64,000 nt of DNA from Flavobacteria bacterium MS024-2A (GTDB lineage Bacteria; Bacteroidota; Bacteroidia; Flavobacteriales; Flavobacteriaceae), in the NCBI GenBank assembly GCA_905182305.1, contig CAJJBB010000003.1, positions 124,001 to 188,000 on the forward strand, in the 5' to 3' direction. The number at the start of each line of letters is the position of its first letter. The first letter of the stretch is position 1. Position numbers and translations under genes: made by a program. Under the pieces are notes generated by a model that made no database searches, was not told the origin of the DNA, and was given only the letters and a program-made list of their open reading frames with translations. Of this stretch, positions 39,688 through 49,218 are shown in pieces.

Positions 39688-41778
39688 ATGAGTAAATCGT
39701 TGAATGTAGCGTTATTGGGAAATCCAAATACTGGAAAAACTTCTGTTTTTAATCAGCTCACTGGATTAAACCAAAAAGTGGGAAACTATCCTGGAATTAC
39801 TGTTGAGAAAAAAGAAGGTGTTTGTAAGCTTAATCATACCACAAAAGCACATGTCTTAGATTTACCAGGCACCTATAGCCTGAATGCTTCTTCGATGGAT
39901 GAAAGTGTTGTTATTGAGCTTTTGCTCAATAAAAACAATAAAGATTTTCCAGATGTTGCAGTGGTAGTTACTGATATTGAAAATTTAAAAAGAAACCTTT
40001 TACTTTTTACTCAAGTTAAAGATTTAGAAATTCCCACCCTTCTTGTCATTAATATGGCTGATCAAATGAAGCGTAAAGGGATTTCACTAGATATTGAATC
40101 CCTTGAAAAAGAACTAGACACTAAAATATCCCTAATTAGTACCCGAGATAATGACGGGTTGTCAGAGCTCAAAGGATTAATTTTAAACTACAGACAACTT
40201 TCAACTAAATCCACTATATCATTAGCCTCTATTGATGATGACTATTTTAAAAGGCTTGAAAAGGCTTTTCCTACACAATCTATATATAAACTGTGGCTAG
40301 TAATTACACAAGATGTTAATTTTGCTAAAATTGATAGAAATAGGTTACACGACGATACTGATTTTAAAATTCAATCAGATTCTGATTTAAAGCGTCTACA
40401 GCAAAAAGAAACTGTTAAGCGTTATCAATTCATTAACAATTCACTTAAAACGACTCTTAAGGTAGATCGGAATTCGGCAACTGATCTACGAAGTAGGTTA
40501 GATCGTGTGCTTATTCATAAATTTTGGGGATACGTTATCTTTTTTGGAATATTAATGACAATTTTTCAATCTATTTTTGATTGGAGCAGTATTCCACAAG
40601 ATTTTATTGACAGCTCTTTTGCTGCATTGAGTGAATATACTAAGAATGAACTTCCTCCGGGAGTTTTCACAAACCTTTTAGCCGAGGGAATTATTCCTGG
40701 CTTGGGTGGAATTGTTATTTTTATTCCACAAATCTCCTTCTTATTTTTATTCATTGCTGTCTTGGAAGAAACAGGTTATATGAGTAGAGTGGTGTTTTTG
40801 ATGGACAGGGGCTTAAGAAGAATTGGCCTAAGCGGAAAAAGCATAATACCTCTAATTTCAGGAACTGCATGCGCAATCCCAGCTGTTATGGCTACCAGGA
40901 ATATAGAAAACTGGAAAGAACGACTAATTACCATTTTAGTAACCCCATTTACCACTTGTGCTGCCCGCTTGCCTGTTTATGCAATTTTAATTGCTTTAGT
41001 CATTCCTGAAGGTTCTTTTTTAGGTTTTAATTATAAAGGATTAACCCTAATGGGCCTTTATTTAGTTGGATTTGGAATGGCTCTTTTGTCTGCATGGATT
41101 TTAAGTATTACCCTTAAAATTGAATCTAAAAGTTATTTTGTGGTTGAGATGCCGAATTACAAACTTCCAATGTTGAGAAATGTTGGAATTACAGTTTGGG
41201 AGAAAACAAGAACTTTTGTAACAGAAGCTGGAAAAATTATTTTAGCGATTTCCATTTTATTATGGATAATGGCTTCTTATGGTCCTGGCAAAGATTTTTC
41301 AAATGCGGAAGAAATAGTTCATCTGCAATACCCTGAGTTATCGGGGGAGATTCTAGAAACAAAAATCAATTCTTACCAATTAGAGCATTCTTTTATTGGA
41401 ATTTTAGGAAAAGCCATTGAACCTGCCATTACTCCCTTGGGATATGATTGGAAAATTGGAATTGCTCTAATTAGTTCTTTTGCAGCACGGGAAGTATTTG
41501 TGGGAACTCTAGCTACAATATATAGTGTAGAAAATGGTGCAGAAGAAACAATAAAAAACAGAATGGCTTCTGAAGTTCGAGCTGATGGAAAACCTTTATT
41601 TGATTTAGCAAGTGGGATTTCATTAATGCTTTTTTATGCCTTTGCAATGCAATGTATGAGTACCTTAGCCATTGTTAAAAAAGAAACTAATTCATGGAAA
41701 TGGCCCATGATACAGCTTTTTGGAATGACTTTTTTAGCTTATATAATTGCTTTTGGAACCTATCAAATTTTAAGTTAA
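39688..41778 (+). CDS. feoB: Ferrous iron transport protein B
   Basis: 696 residues. The N-terminal G domain has G1 GNPNTGKTS, the switch region VGNYPGITVEKKEG, G3 DLPGTYSLNA and G4 NMAD. The membrane domain has two gate repeats with the conserved Cys in SGTACAIPAVMATR and TPFTTCAARLPVY, and SSFAAREVFVGTLA. It takes Fe2+ through the inner membrane. The stop codon overlaps the ATG of the small downstream protein by one base. Confidence 0.96.
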   Translation: MSKSLNVALLGNPNTGKTSVFNQLTGLNQKVGNYPGITVEKKEGVCKLNHTTKAHVLDLPGTYSLNASSMDESVVIELLLNKNNKDFPDVAVVVTDIENLKRNLLLFTQVKDLEIPTLLVINMADQMKRKGISLDIESLEKELDTKISLISTRDNDGLSELKGLILNYRQLSTKSTISLASIDDDYFKRLEKAFPTQSIYKLWLVITQDVNFAKIDRNRLHDDTDFKIQSDSDLKRLQQKETVKRYQFINNSLKTTLKVDRNSATDLRSRLDRVLIHKFWGYVIFFGILMTIFQSIFDWSSIPQDFIDSSFAALSEYTKNELPPGVFTNLLAEGIIPGLGGIVIFIPQISFLFLFIAVLEETGYMSRVVFLMDRGLRRIGLSGKSIIPLISGTACAIPAVMATRNIENWKERLITILVTPFTTCAARLPVYAILIALVIPEGSFLGFNYKGLTLMGLYLVGFGMALLSAWILSITLKIESKSYFVVEMPNYKLPMLRNVGITVWEKTRTFVTEAGKIILAISILLWIMASYGPGKDFSNAEEIVHLQYPELSGEILETKINSYQLEHSFIGILGKAIEPAITPLGYDWKIGIALISSFAAREVFVGTLATIYSVENGAEETIKNRMASEVRADGKPLFDLASGISLMLFYAFAMQCMSTLAIVKKETNSWKWPMIQLFGMTFLAYIIAFGTYQILS

Positions 41779-41909
41779 TGGACTTTATTCAATCACTTTT
41801 AGTTTTTCTCTCAGGAAGTTTTGCACTTGTATTTATATTAAGTAAATATGTGCTGAAAAAGAAATCTGCAAAAGATTCAGACTGTGGATCTGATTGTGGG
41901 TGTCATTAA
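41778..41909 (+). CDS. FeoB-associated Cys-rich membrane protein
   Basis: 43 residues starting at ATG 41778, which overlaps the feoB stop by one base (TAATG). A single membrane helix (LLVFLSGSFALVFILSKYVL) is followed by a short basic patch and a Cys-rich tail (DCGSDCGCH). It fits the family of small proteins encoded after feoB that may bind iron at the cytoplasmic exit. Position, overlap and tail together make the call good despite its size. Confidence 0.85.
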   Translation: MDFIQSLLVFLSGSFALVFILSKYVLKKKSAKDSDCGSDCGCH

Positions 41910-41984
41910 TAATTTTATTTTCATGCTTTCCCTAGGTTATCATAAATGATATATATTAGTGGAAATAAATTGAAAAAACTTATT

Positions 41985-43196
41985 ATGACAAATAGTAACA
42001 GACTCTTTTACGGAAGTTGTTTTGCCCTTATCACGACAGCTTTTTCGTTTAGTATCCGCGCAGGTATTCTTCCTCAGCTAGCCGAAACCTTTAGCTTAAG
42101 CGGTCAGCAATTAGGATTTATTAATTCAATGTGGTTTTTAGGTTTCCCTATTTCTATGATTTTAGGAGGACTATTTTATCATACTATTGGGCCTAAAAAA
42201 ATCATGCAAGTTGCATTTTTAACTCACACCTTAGGGATTGTTTTAACTATTTTTTCTGGAGGGTATACTGGCCTTTTAGTGTCAACTTTATTGATAGGAA
42301 TCGGAAATGGTTGCACAGAAGCTGCCTGTAATCCAATGATTGCAGACGCTAATGAAGGAAAGAGAATGAATACTCTTTTAAATAGATTTCACATGTGGTT
42401 TCCAGGTGGAATTGTTCTAGGTAGCTTAATTTCCTTATTAATGACTAGTCTTGATTTAGGCTGGCAAGCACAAATATGGATAATTATGATTCCAACTCTA
42501 ATTTATGTTTATTTATTTTTTGGTCAAGAATTTCCAAAGCCAAAAATGGAAAAAGTAGCTTCGATTGGAGAAAACTTTAAGGCCATGTTGTCTCCACTAT
42601 ATTTATTCATATTAGGATGTATGGCACTCACCGCAATTTCAGAATTTGGACCTCAACAATGGACCACACTGATTTTGAGTGATAGTGGTGCTCATCCAAT
42701 GGTTATTTTAGCTCTAATTACAGGCCTTATGGCTATTGGACGTTATTTTGGAGGAGATATTGTAAGTAAATTTGATCAAACAGGTGTTTTATTAGGTTCG
42801 GCTATTTTAACTGCTATCGGGATTTTTTTATTTAGTACACAAACAGGAGGAATGGTTTATGTTGCAGCTATTTTCTTTGCCTTAGGGGTTTGTTATTTTT
42901 GGCCTAACATGATTGGTTTTGTTGCCGAAAAAATTCCATTAAGTGGAGCGCTAGGGATGTCAATTGTTGGAGGAATGGGAATGTTCTCTAGTTCTATTTT
43001 TCAAACCATCATTGGAGGATGGATTGATTCTTCAACTGCAGAACAAGCAGCACTTGGACTTACAGGAACCGCTTTAGATTTGGCTGCAGGACAGCAAACA
43101 TTAACCAATATGGTCAGTTTTCCAGTAATCTTAATTATTTTGTTTACGATTTTATATTTCTGGCAACGCAATGCAAAATCAACTGAAGCAGTATGA
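41985..43196 (+). CDS. MFS transporter
   Basis: 403 residues from ATG 41985 (MTNSNRLFYGSCFALIT), with about 12 hydrophobic segments and the loop 2-3 motif GGLFYHTIGPKKIM of the major facilitator superfamily. The conserved NGCTEAACNPMIAD stretch and FHMWFPGGIVLGS suggest a sugar or related small-solute transporter of the FucP-like branch, but the substrate is open. An in-frame ATG at 41946 would add 13 residues and overlap a -7-like TATATTAG (41952-41959), so the shorter start is preferred. It ends 24 bases before a bidirectional terminator. Confidence 0.88.
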   Translation: MTNSNRLFYGSCFALITTAFSFSIRAGILPQLAETFSLSGQQLGFINSMWFLGFPISMILGGLFYHTIGPKKIMQVAFLTHTLGIVLTIFSGGYTGLLVSTLLIGIGNGCTEAACNPMIADANEGKRMNTLLNRFHMWFPGGIVLGSLISLLMTSLDLGWQAQIWIIMIPTLIYVYLFFGQEFPKPKMEKVASIGENFKAMLSPLYLFILGCMALTAISEFGPQQWTTLILSDSGAHPMVILALITGLMAIGRYFGGDIVSKFDQTGVLLGSAILTAIGIFLFSTQTGGMVYVAAIFFALGVCYFWPNMIGFVAEKIPLSGALGMSIVGGMGMFSSSIFQTIIGGWIDSSTAEQAALGLTGTALDLAAGQQTLTNMVSFPVILIILFTILYFWQRNAKSTEAV

Positions 43197-43220
43197 ATTG
43201 AATGTGCTTTAACCAAAAAT

Positions 43221-43250
43221 AAAAAGCCACCTATTTAGGCGGCTTTTTTT
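43221..43250. terminator. Bidirectional terminator between MFS and Xaa-Pro aminopeptidase genes
   Basis: GCCACCTA-TT-TAGGCGGC with flanking A5 and T7 runs gives a 13-bp stem (one imperfect pair) with a two-base loop. The T run serves the plus strand and the A run serves the minus strand, as expected between convergent genes. Confidence 0.85.
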
Positions 43251-44541
43251 ATGCATTCATTAATGTTTCAATTTCTTCAATTTCAATGGGAATGGATTCC
43301 ATCAGGTTCATAGGAGCTCCTGTTTTTTGAATTACTACATCGTCTTCCAATCGAACTCCAAAACCTTCTTCGGGAATATAAATACCAGGTTCTACTGTAA
43401 AAACCATATTAGATTCCATAGGTAAATGTAGCAAGCCATAGTCATGAGTGTCTAAACCTATATGGTGAGATGTGCCATGCATAAAATACTTTTTGTAAGC
43501 AGGTTTTTCAGCAGTTTCATTTTGAAGATCAGCTTTATCCAAAAGTCCTAATTTCAGTAATTTTTTTGTCATTAATTTACCAACTTCTATATGGTATTCT
43601 TTCCAAATAGTTCCTGATGTCAGTAATTTTGTAGCTTCTTTTTTAACATCTAAGACCGACTGATAAACTGCTTTTTGCCGGTCACTAAAAGTTCCTGATA
43701 CAGGGACAGTTCTAGTTAAGTCACTTGAATAATTACCATACTCTGCTGCCACATCCATAAGGATTAAATCGCCAGCTTTGCATTGCATGTTATTTTCTGT
43801 GTAATGTAATACATTGGCGTTATTTCCAGATGCAATAATGGGCGTATAGGCAAACCCTTTTGATCGGTTTCTGATGAATTCGTGTGCTAATTCAGCTTCA
43901 ATCTCATATTCCCACACATTGGGCTTAATGAAATTTAAAATTCTTCTAAAGCCTTTGTCAGTGATATTACACGCCTCTTGAATTTGAGCAATTTCTTCTT
44001 CACTTTTAACTGCACGCAATTTTTGAAGAATTGGGTTGCTTTTTCCAACACCATGTGCAGGATACTGTTTTTTACACCATGCTATAAAACGATCTTCTCT
44101 GGTTTGTGTTTCTACTGCTTGTCTATAGTGTTCGTTAGTATTAAAGTAGAAGCGATCACATTGCGCACTCAGTTCTTGAAAAACTTTTTCAAAGTCTTTG
44201 AGCCAGTAGACTGTTTCAATACCACTTAAATTGGTTGCAGCATGTTTAGTCAATTTAGCACCTTCCCAAACTGCTATATGTTGATTAGTTTCCCTTATAA
44301 ATAGGACTTCTTTATGTTTTTTTTCAATAGCATCTGGAAAAATTAGTAGTATACTTTCCTCTTGATCTATACCTGATAAATAAAAAATATCACGATGTTG
44401 TGCAAAAGGCAATGTACTATCAGCACTTATCGGATAAATATCATTCGAGTTGAAAATTGCCAAACTTTTTGTGTCTACTTCAGCAGAAAATTTAGCCCTA
44501 TTTAATCGGTAAAATGAAGCGGAAAGGGGACGATAGCGCAT
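43249..44541 (-). CDS. Xaa-Pro aminopeptidase (aminopeptidase P, M24B)
   Basis: 430 residues from ATG 44541 (MRYRPLSASFYRLNR). The N-terminal creatinase-like domain contains QHRDIFYLSGIDQEES and the C-terminal pita-bread domain carries the metal ligands: LMDVAAEYGNYSSDLTR (two Asp), HGTSHHIGLDTHD (His), TVEPGIYIPEEGFGVRLEDD (two Glu). It removes N-terminal residues before proline. A longer in-frame start at 44592 lacks family support. It is convergent with the MFS gene and divergent from the sdh operon. Confidence 0.94.
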   Translation of the reverse strand: MRYRPLSASFYRLNRAKFSAEVDTKSLAIFNSNDIYPISADSTLPFAQHRDIFYLSGIDQEESILLIFPDAIEKKHKEVLFIRETNQHIAVWEGAKLTKHAATNLSGIETVYWLKDFEKVFQELSAQCDRFYFNTNEHYRQAVETQTREDRFIAWCKKQYPAHGVGKSNPILQKLRAVKSEEEIAQIQEACNITDKGFRRILNFIKPNVWEYEIEAELAHEFIRNRSKGFAYTPIIASGNNANVLHYTENNMQCKAGDLILMDVAAEYGNYSSDLTRTVPVSGTFSDRQKAVYQSVLDVKKEATKLLTSGTIWKEYHIEVGKLMTKKLLKLGLLDKADLQNETAEKPAYKKYFMHGTSHHIGLDTHDYGLLHLPMESNMVFTVEPGIYIPEEGFGVRLEDDVVIQKTGAPMNLMESIPIEIEEIETLMNA

Positions 44542-44733
44542 GATTATTTTTTTAGCTAAGATACTATTTCTCTGAAGATAAATTAAAATCACCTTCTCTT
44601 GAAATAACAGTATTACTTTAAAATTAAAGACATCTCCTGACTTTTTAACGGGTTGTAATACTTAATTAATTAAACACAAGGTTTGTAAACTTAACGTATG
44701 AACGATTTAAGAGGAAAAATACAGTAAAGCGGT

Positions 44734-44763
44734 TTGATCCTTAGAGTTTATACCTTATTTTTG
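44734..44763 (+). promoter_or_regulatory. Promoter of the sdhCAB operon
   Basis: A -33 TTG (44734-44736) and a perfect -7 box TATTTTTG (44756-44763) are separated by 19 bases, the ideal Bacteroidota spacing. They lie 18 bases before ATG 44782. A longer sdhC frame could start at the TTG itself, but this TTG is better read as promoter. Confidence 0.8.
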
Positions 44764-44781
44764 TTCTGCAAATTAAATTTT

Positions 44782-45441
44782 ATGAGTCTTACATCTTCAA
44801 CAATTGGTCGAAAAGTAGCAATGGCACTTTCTGGCTTATTTTTGGTTGTTTTTTTAACACAACACTTCACGATTAATTTCATTTCGGTCTTCAGCGCCAA
44901 AACTTTTAATGAAATTTCTCACTTCATGGGGAATAATCCTTTAGTACAGTTTGTCCTCCAACCGATTCTAATTTTTGGAGTAGTTTTTCACTTTACGATG
45001 GGGTTTGTGTTGGAGATACAAAATCGTAAATCAAGAGCCGTTCAGTATGTAAAATATAAAGGAAGTGCAAATGCTTCTTGGGTATCTAGAAACATGATTT
45101 GGTCTGGAGCAGTAGTCCTTTCTTTTTTAGGTCTTCATTTTTATGATTTCTGGTTCCCTGAAATGAACTATAAATATATTGAGGTTCTTCCATTAGATCC
45201 AGCAAGATATTATGAGGAAATGACTCACAAATTCCATGACTTCCTTAGAGTTGGACTTTATATTATTTCATTTATCTTTTTGGCCCTTCACTTAAACCAT
45301 GGGTTCGCTTCTTCTTTTCAAAGTGTAGGTGTCAATAATAAATATAGTTCTAGTATTAAAAAGTTTGCAATTGCATTTTCAGTGATTATTCCTGTTGGAT
45401 TTATATTTATAGCTCTATTTCATCACATAAACTCATTATAG
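44782..45441 (+). CDS. sdhC: Succinate dehydrogenase cytochrome b subunit
   Basis: 219 residues from ATG 44782 ([20 protein letters not shown]). Five membrane helices are expected for the single-subunit (type B) diheme anchor used by Bacteroidota. Candidate heme ligands are His in [26 protein letters not shown] and [14 protein letters not shown]. It anchors SdhA/SdhB and passes electrons to menaquinone. It is first in the operon; the stop overlaps the spacing to sdhA by only one base (45441/45443). Confidence 0.93.
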   Translation: MSLTSSTIGRKVAMALSGLFLVVFLTQHFTINFISVFSAKTFNEISHFMGNNPLVQFVLQPILIFGVVFHFTMGFVLEIQNRKSRAVQYVKYKGSANASWVSRNMIWSGAVVLSFLGLHFYDFWFPEMNYKYIEVLPLDPARYYEEMTHKFHDFLRVGLYIISFIFLALHLNHGFASSFQSVGVNNKYSSSIKKFAIAFSVIIPVGFIFIALFHHINSL

Positions 45442-45442
45442 C

Positions 45443-47443
45443 ATGGCACTAGATTCAAAAACACCAAAAGGTCCTGTAGCCGATAAATGGACCAATCATA
45501 AGAGTAAAATTAATTTAGTAAGTCCTGCAAACAAACGTCTAATTGATGTTATAGTAGTTGGAACAGGACTGGCAGGGGCTTCAGCGTCAGCTACCCTAGC
45601 AGAGCTAGGATATAATGTTAAAACCTTCTGTTTTCAGGATTCTCCAAGACGTGCGCATTCTATTGCCGCACAAGGAGGAATTAATGCTGCTAAAAACTAT
45701 CAAGGAGATGGTGATTCAACCCACCGTCTTTTTTACGATACTATTAAGGGTGGAGACTATCGCTCTCGTGAGGCCAACGTGCACCGCTTAGCAGAGGTGT
45801 CAACAAATATCATTGACCAGTGTGTTGCACAAGGTGTACCTTTTGCACGTGACTATGGCGGTTTGTTGGATAACCGATCCTTTGGTGGAGTTCTTGTTTC
45901 GCGAACTTTTTATGCAAAAGGACAAACAGGGCAACAGTTATTGTTAGGTGCTTATTCAGCAATGAACCGACAAATTGGTCGCGGTAAAATTAAAATGTAC
46001 AATCGTCATGAAATGATGGATTTAGTGGTTGTTGACGGTAAAGCTCGAGGAATTATAGCACGAAACTTAGTAGATGGAAAACTTGAGCGTCACAGTGCTC
46101 ATGCTGTTGTAATTGCATCTGGAGGGTATGGAAATGTATTCTTTTTATCCACAAACGCAATGGGAAGTAATGTTTCCGCAGGATGGAAAATCCACAAAAA
46201 AGGAGCTCATTTTGCTAACCCATGTTTCACGCAAATTCATCCTACCTGTATTCCTGTTTCTGGTGATCATCAGTCAAAATTGACTTTAATGTCAGAATCT
46301 TTAAGAAATGACGGTAGAATTTGGGTCCCAAAAAATATTGAAGATGTTAAATCAATTCGTGAAGGCAAATTAAAGGCTACAGAAATTACAGAAGAGAATA
46401 GGGATTATTACCTGGAGAGAAGATACCCTGCTTTTGGGAATTTAGTACCTAGAGATGTTGCATCTCGCGCAGCTAAAGAACGTTGTGATGCTGGGTATGG
46501 TGTAAATAAAACAGGTGAGGCAGTATATCTTGATTTTGCAGCGGCAATTACTCGCTACGGTAAAGAACAAGCTCATGTAAAAGGACTTGATGAAAATGAT
46601 TCTGCTTTAGTTAAAAAATTAGGACAAGGCGTTGTTCGTTCTAAATACGGAAATCTGTTTCAGATGTATGAAAAAATTGTAGATCAAGACCCATATGAAA
46701 TGCCAATGATGATTTATCCTGCAGTTCATTATACTATGGGAGGGGTATGGGTAGATTATAATTTGATGACCTCTATTCCTGGATGCTACGCTATTGGAGA
46801 AGCAAATTTCTCTGACCATGGAGCCAATAGGTTAGGAGCCTCAGCATTAATGCAAGGTTTAGCCGATGGATACTTTGTTCTGCCATACACTATTGGGGAT
46901 TATTTAGCAGATGATATTAGAACTGGAAAGATAGACACCAGCCTTCCTGAGTTTGAAAAAGCAGAAGCAGCTGTGAAAGTTCAGTTGGAAAGCTTTGTGA
47001 ATAATAATGGAAAAAATTCAGTTGATTATTACCATAAGAAATTAGGTAAAATCATGTGGGACAAATGTGGTATGTCTCGAAATAAAAAAGCGTTAACAGA
47101 AGCCATTGCTGAAATTAGTGCATTACGTAAAGATTTTTATAAAAATGTAAATGTTCCCGGAACAACCAAAGAGTTTAATGAGCAACTTGCTAAAGCAGGA
47201 CGCGTTGCTGATTTTTTAGAGTTGGGTGAATTGTTTGCAAAAGATGCATTGGAACGAAATGAATCTTGTGGTGGTCACTTTAGAGAAGAGTCTCAGACCC
47301 CTGAAGGAGAGGCACTCAGAAATGATAAAGATTTCACATTTGTTTCTGCCTGGGAATATAAAGGAGAACCTTCTAAAGCAAAATTACATAAAGAGGAATT
47401 GAAATACGAAGAGATTGAAGTAAAAACAAGATCTTATAAATAG
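45443..47443 (+). CDS. sdhA: Succinate dehydrogenase / fumarate reductase flavoprotein subunit
   Basis: 666 residues. FAD-binding Rossmann motif [20 protein letters not shown], the covalent-flavin His in [15 protein letters not shown], active-site THPTC-like segment ([11 protein letters not shown]) and the C-terminal [15 protein letters not shown]. It oxidises succinate to fumarate in the TCA cycle and the respiratory chain. Like other Bacteroidota forms it is longer than the E. coli SdhA, with an extra C-terminal helical part. It lies between sdhC and sdhB. Confidence 0.97.
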   Translation: MALDSKTPKGPVADKWTNHKSKINLVSPANKRLIDVIVVGTGLAGASASATLAELGYNVKTFCFQDSPRRAHSIAAQGGINAAKNYQGDGDSTHRLFYDTIKGGDYRSREANVHRLAEVSTNIIDQCVAQGVPFARDYGGLLDNRSFGGVLVSRTFYAKGQTGQQLLLGAYSAMNRQIGRGKIKMYNRHEMMDLVVVDGKARGIIARNLVDGKLERHSAHAVVIASGGYGNVFFLSTNAMGSNVSAGWKIHKKGAHFANPCFTQIHPTCIPVSGDHQSKLTLMSESLRNDGRIWVPKNIEDVKSIREGKLKATEITEENRDYYLERRYPAFGNLVPRDVASRAAKERCDAGYGVNKTGEAVYLDFAAAITRYGKEQAHVKGLDENDSALVKKLGQGVVRSKYGNLFQMYEKIVDQDPYEMPMMIYPAVHYTMGGVWVDYNLMTSIPGCYAIGEANFSDHGANRLGASALMQGLADGYFVLPYTIGDYLADDIRTGKIDTSLPEFEKAEAAVKVQLESFVNNNGKNSVDYYHKKLGKIMWDKCGMSRNKKALTEAIAEISALRKDFYKNVNVPGTTKEFNEQLAKAGRVADFLELGELFAKDALERNESCGGHFREESQTPEGEALRNDKDFTFVSAWEYKGEPSKAKLHKEELKYEEIEVKTRSYK

Positions 47444-47462
47444 GCATTAGATAATTTAGATT

Positions 47463-48209
47463 ATGAATTTGACATTAAAAGTTTGGAGACAAGCAAATGC
47501 GAAAGCAAAAGGGAACATGGAAAACTATTCAATTGCGGATATTTCCCCTGATATGTCCTTTTTAGAAATGATGGATGTTTTAAATGAACAATTAATAGGA
47601 CAAGGAATTGATCCAATTGCTTTTGATCATGATTGTCGTGAAGGAATTTGCGGAATGTGTTCTATGTTTATTAACGGAGAAGCTCATGGTCCAGATCGTT
47701 TGGTTACGACATGTCAATTACACATGCGTAAATTTAAAGATGGTGATACTATAACAATTGAACCTTTTCGTGCCTTAGCATTTCCAGTGATTAAAGATTT
47801 AACTGTTGACCGTTCAGCATTTGATCGTGTCCAACAAGCTGGGGGATTTGTAAGTGTAAATACATCTGGAAATACTCAAGACGCAAACGCGATTCCAATT
47901 GCCAAGCACGATGCAGATAAAGCGTTTGATGCAGCTGCCTGTATTGGTTGTGGTGCTTGTGTGGCTAGTTGTAAAAATGCTTCGGCAATGTTATTTGTAT
48001 CTGCAAAAGTATCCCAATATGCTTTACTCCCTCAAGGTAAAGTAGAAGCAACGGACCGTGTAATGAACATGGTAAAACAAATGGATGAAGAAGGTTTTGG
48101 GAACTGTACTAACACTGGTGCATGTGAAGTAGAATGTCCAAAAGGGATTTCTTTAGAAAATATAGCACGGATGAATCGAGAATATTTATTTGCTAGCTTG
48201 AAAGGCTAA
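47463..48209 (+). CDS. sdhB: Succinate dehydrogenase / fumarate reductase iron-sulfur subunit
   Basis: 248 residues. Cys ligands for the [2Fe-2S] centre are in [13 protein letters not shown] and the later TCQLH, for the [4Fe-4S] centre in [14 protein letters not shown], and for the [3Fe-4S] centre in [15 protein letters not shown]. It transfers electrons from SdhA to the membrane subunit. It is the last gene of the operon, with a 19-base gap to sdhA. A related intergenic element follows. Confidence 0.97.
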   Translation: MNLTLKVWRQANAKAKGNMENYSIADISPDMSFLEMMDVLNEQLIGQGIDPIAFDHDCREGICGMCSMFINGEAHGPDRLVTTCQLHMRKFKDGDTITIEPFRALAFPVIKDLTVDRSAFDRVQQAGGFVSVNTSGNTQDANAIPIAKHDADKAFDAAACIGCGACVASCKNASAMLFVSAKVSQYALLPQGKVEATDRVMNMVKQMDEEGFGNCTNTGACEVECPKGISLENIARMNREYLFASLKG

Positions 48210-48229
48210 GTATTTTTCATCGAATTAAA

Positions 48230-48300
48230 TAGAGAACTTAACTACTTCGAAAATTTAGCTTTCTGTAGCTAAAAGAAAACGCCACTAAAGTAAATTAGTG
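48230..48300. repeat. Intergenic element, copy 3 (diverged)
   Basis: AGAACTTAACT (48232-48242) is followed by TAAAAGAAAACGCCACTAAAG (48270-48290), identical over 20 bases to copy 1, and a CACTAA/TTAGTG hairpin. On the minus strand it lies just past the SHOCT gene and ends in TTTTCTTTTA, so it probably acts as that gene's terminator. Confidence 0.6.
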
Positions 48301-48328
48301 ACTTTGGTATTTAAAGATGTGTTGGTGT

Positions 48329-48640
48329 TTAATTTCCTAAAAGAATCTTTTTTAGTGACTCTACTTTTTTATCAAATTCTTTTTGAGTTATTATTCCCAT
48401 ATCTAAATATCCTTTTAGTTCTATTAATTCTTTTTTGGCTTTGTCTTTTAATTGTTGATTGTCTTCGTCATTTAAAGCTATTGAACCATCTTTATTAAAT
48501 AATTGATACGTCATTGTCACTTTTGGATAAACTCCAACACCACTTTTTGTATCTTCTTTATTAATTTCTTTGAAAGTTTGATTCTGTCCATTAGCGTATA
48601 TAGTAATTTGCTCCGTACATCTTTTGTATAGCTTTTTCAT
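48329..48640 (-). CDS. Small SHOCT-domain protein
   Basis: 103 residues. The C-terminal 30 residues (LIELKGYLDMGIITQKEFDKKVESLKK, in part YLDMGIITQKEFDKK) form a SHOCT domain, a short helical oligomerisation module. The N-terminal part (TIYANGQNQTFKEINKED) is not recognised. No membrane segment is seen. It precedes the terminator in copy 3 of the intergenic element. Coding support is good from the domain. Confidence 0.8.
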   Translation of the reverse strand: MKKLYKRCTEQITIYANGQNQTFKEINKEDTKSGVGVYPKVTMTYQLFNKDGSIALNDEDNQQLKDKAKKELIELKGYLDMGIITQKEFDKKVESLKKILLGN

Positions 48641-48649
48641 TGTGTTTGT

Positions 48650-48799
48650 TTAAAAATTCGCGATGTTAGTCATTACTTCATAAAAATCAACATTTAGGGT
48701 AGTGGCAGAGTAAACCATTTTATTTTCATAATCTCTAATGATAGCGTTAATACTTGAATCTACTCCAATTATTGATCGGTGAAAAAGAATTAGATTCCT
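48650..48799 (-). pseudogene. Gene fragment, 3' end of a small conserved-looking protein
   Basis: About 49 open codons on the minus strand without a usual start, ending 10 bases upstream of the SHOCT gene. The translation IIGVDSSINAIIRDYENKM then VYSATTLNVDFYEVMTNIANF looks like real protein (dense in structured residues, no low complexity). It stops being open at a TAA at 48800 and abuts the plus-strand fragment below. Interpreted as a 5'-truncated remnant; the family is not recognised. Confidence 0.4.
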
Positions 48800-49188
48800 T
48801 TAAAAAAAATTATTTTCCACACATTCTATTGTTACTCCTTTTCGCTTCAGCTTCCATATTTATAGTATTACTTTTCAGAAAAAAGAAACAATCCAATTTC
48901 AAAAAAGTCATGGTAAATATTTTAAAAATCGAGTCTTCATTAAGTGAGCTTGATTGACTTTTTTTAAATAAAATCATCCAGGAATATCCTAAAGCTGTAA
49001 AATATTCAATTTTAATGGATTTGTTAGACGATAACCTTGCATATGAGACGAAAGTTAAAAAAGTATTCAACTCTAAATCTTCGATTAATTTGATTCTAAA
49101 AATGTATATTTCATCAAATAAAGATATCCTTCAAATAAAAAGAAATCCTAGCGATAGCAGAATTAAAGAATTTTATATAACTAGATAA
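48754..49188 (+). pseudogene. Degraded gene: membrane anchor plus soluble domain with an in-frame TGA
   Basis: A single plus-strand frame from 48754 to 49188 encodes a membrane helix (HILLLLLFASASIFIVLLF), then FKKVMVNILKIESSLSELD, a TGA at 48955-48957, and continues LFLNKIIQEYPKAVKYSILM, DLLDDNLAYETKVKKV and DSRIKEFYITR to a TAA. The second half is plausible protein in the same frame, so the TGA is a nonsense mutation or sequencing error. The only start is a TTG directly after a stop, which suggests loss of the N terminus. Function unknown. Confidence 0.55.
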
Positions 49189-49218
49189 ACTTTCTTAAAG
49201 AGATGATTTTTAACTAAA

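Noticed and set aside
44734-44781. Longer SdhC start at TTG 44734
   Set aside because: The TTG is the -33 element of an ideal promoter whose -7 box lies within the extension; family members start at MSL... (44782).
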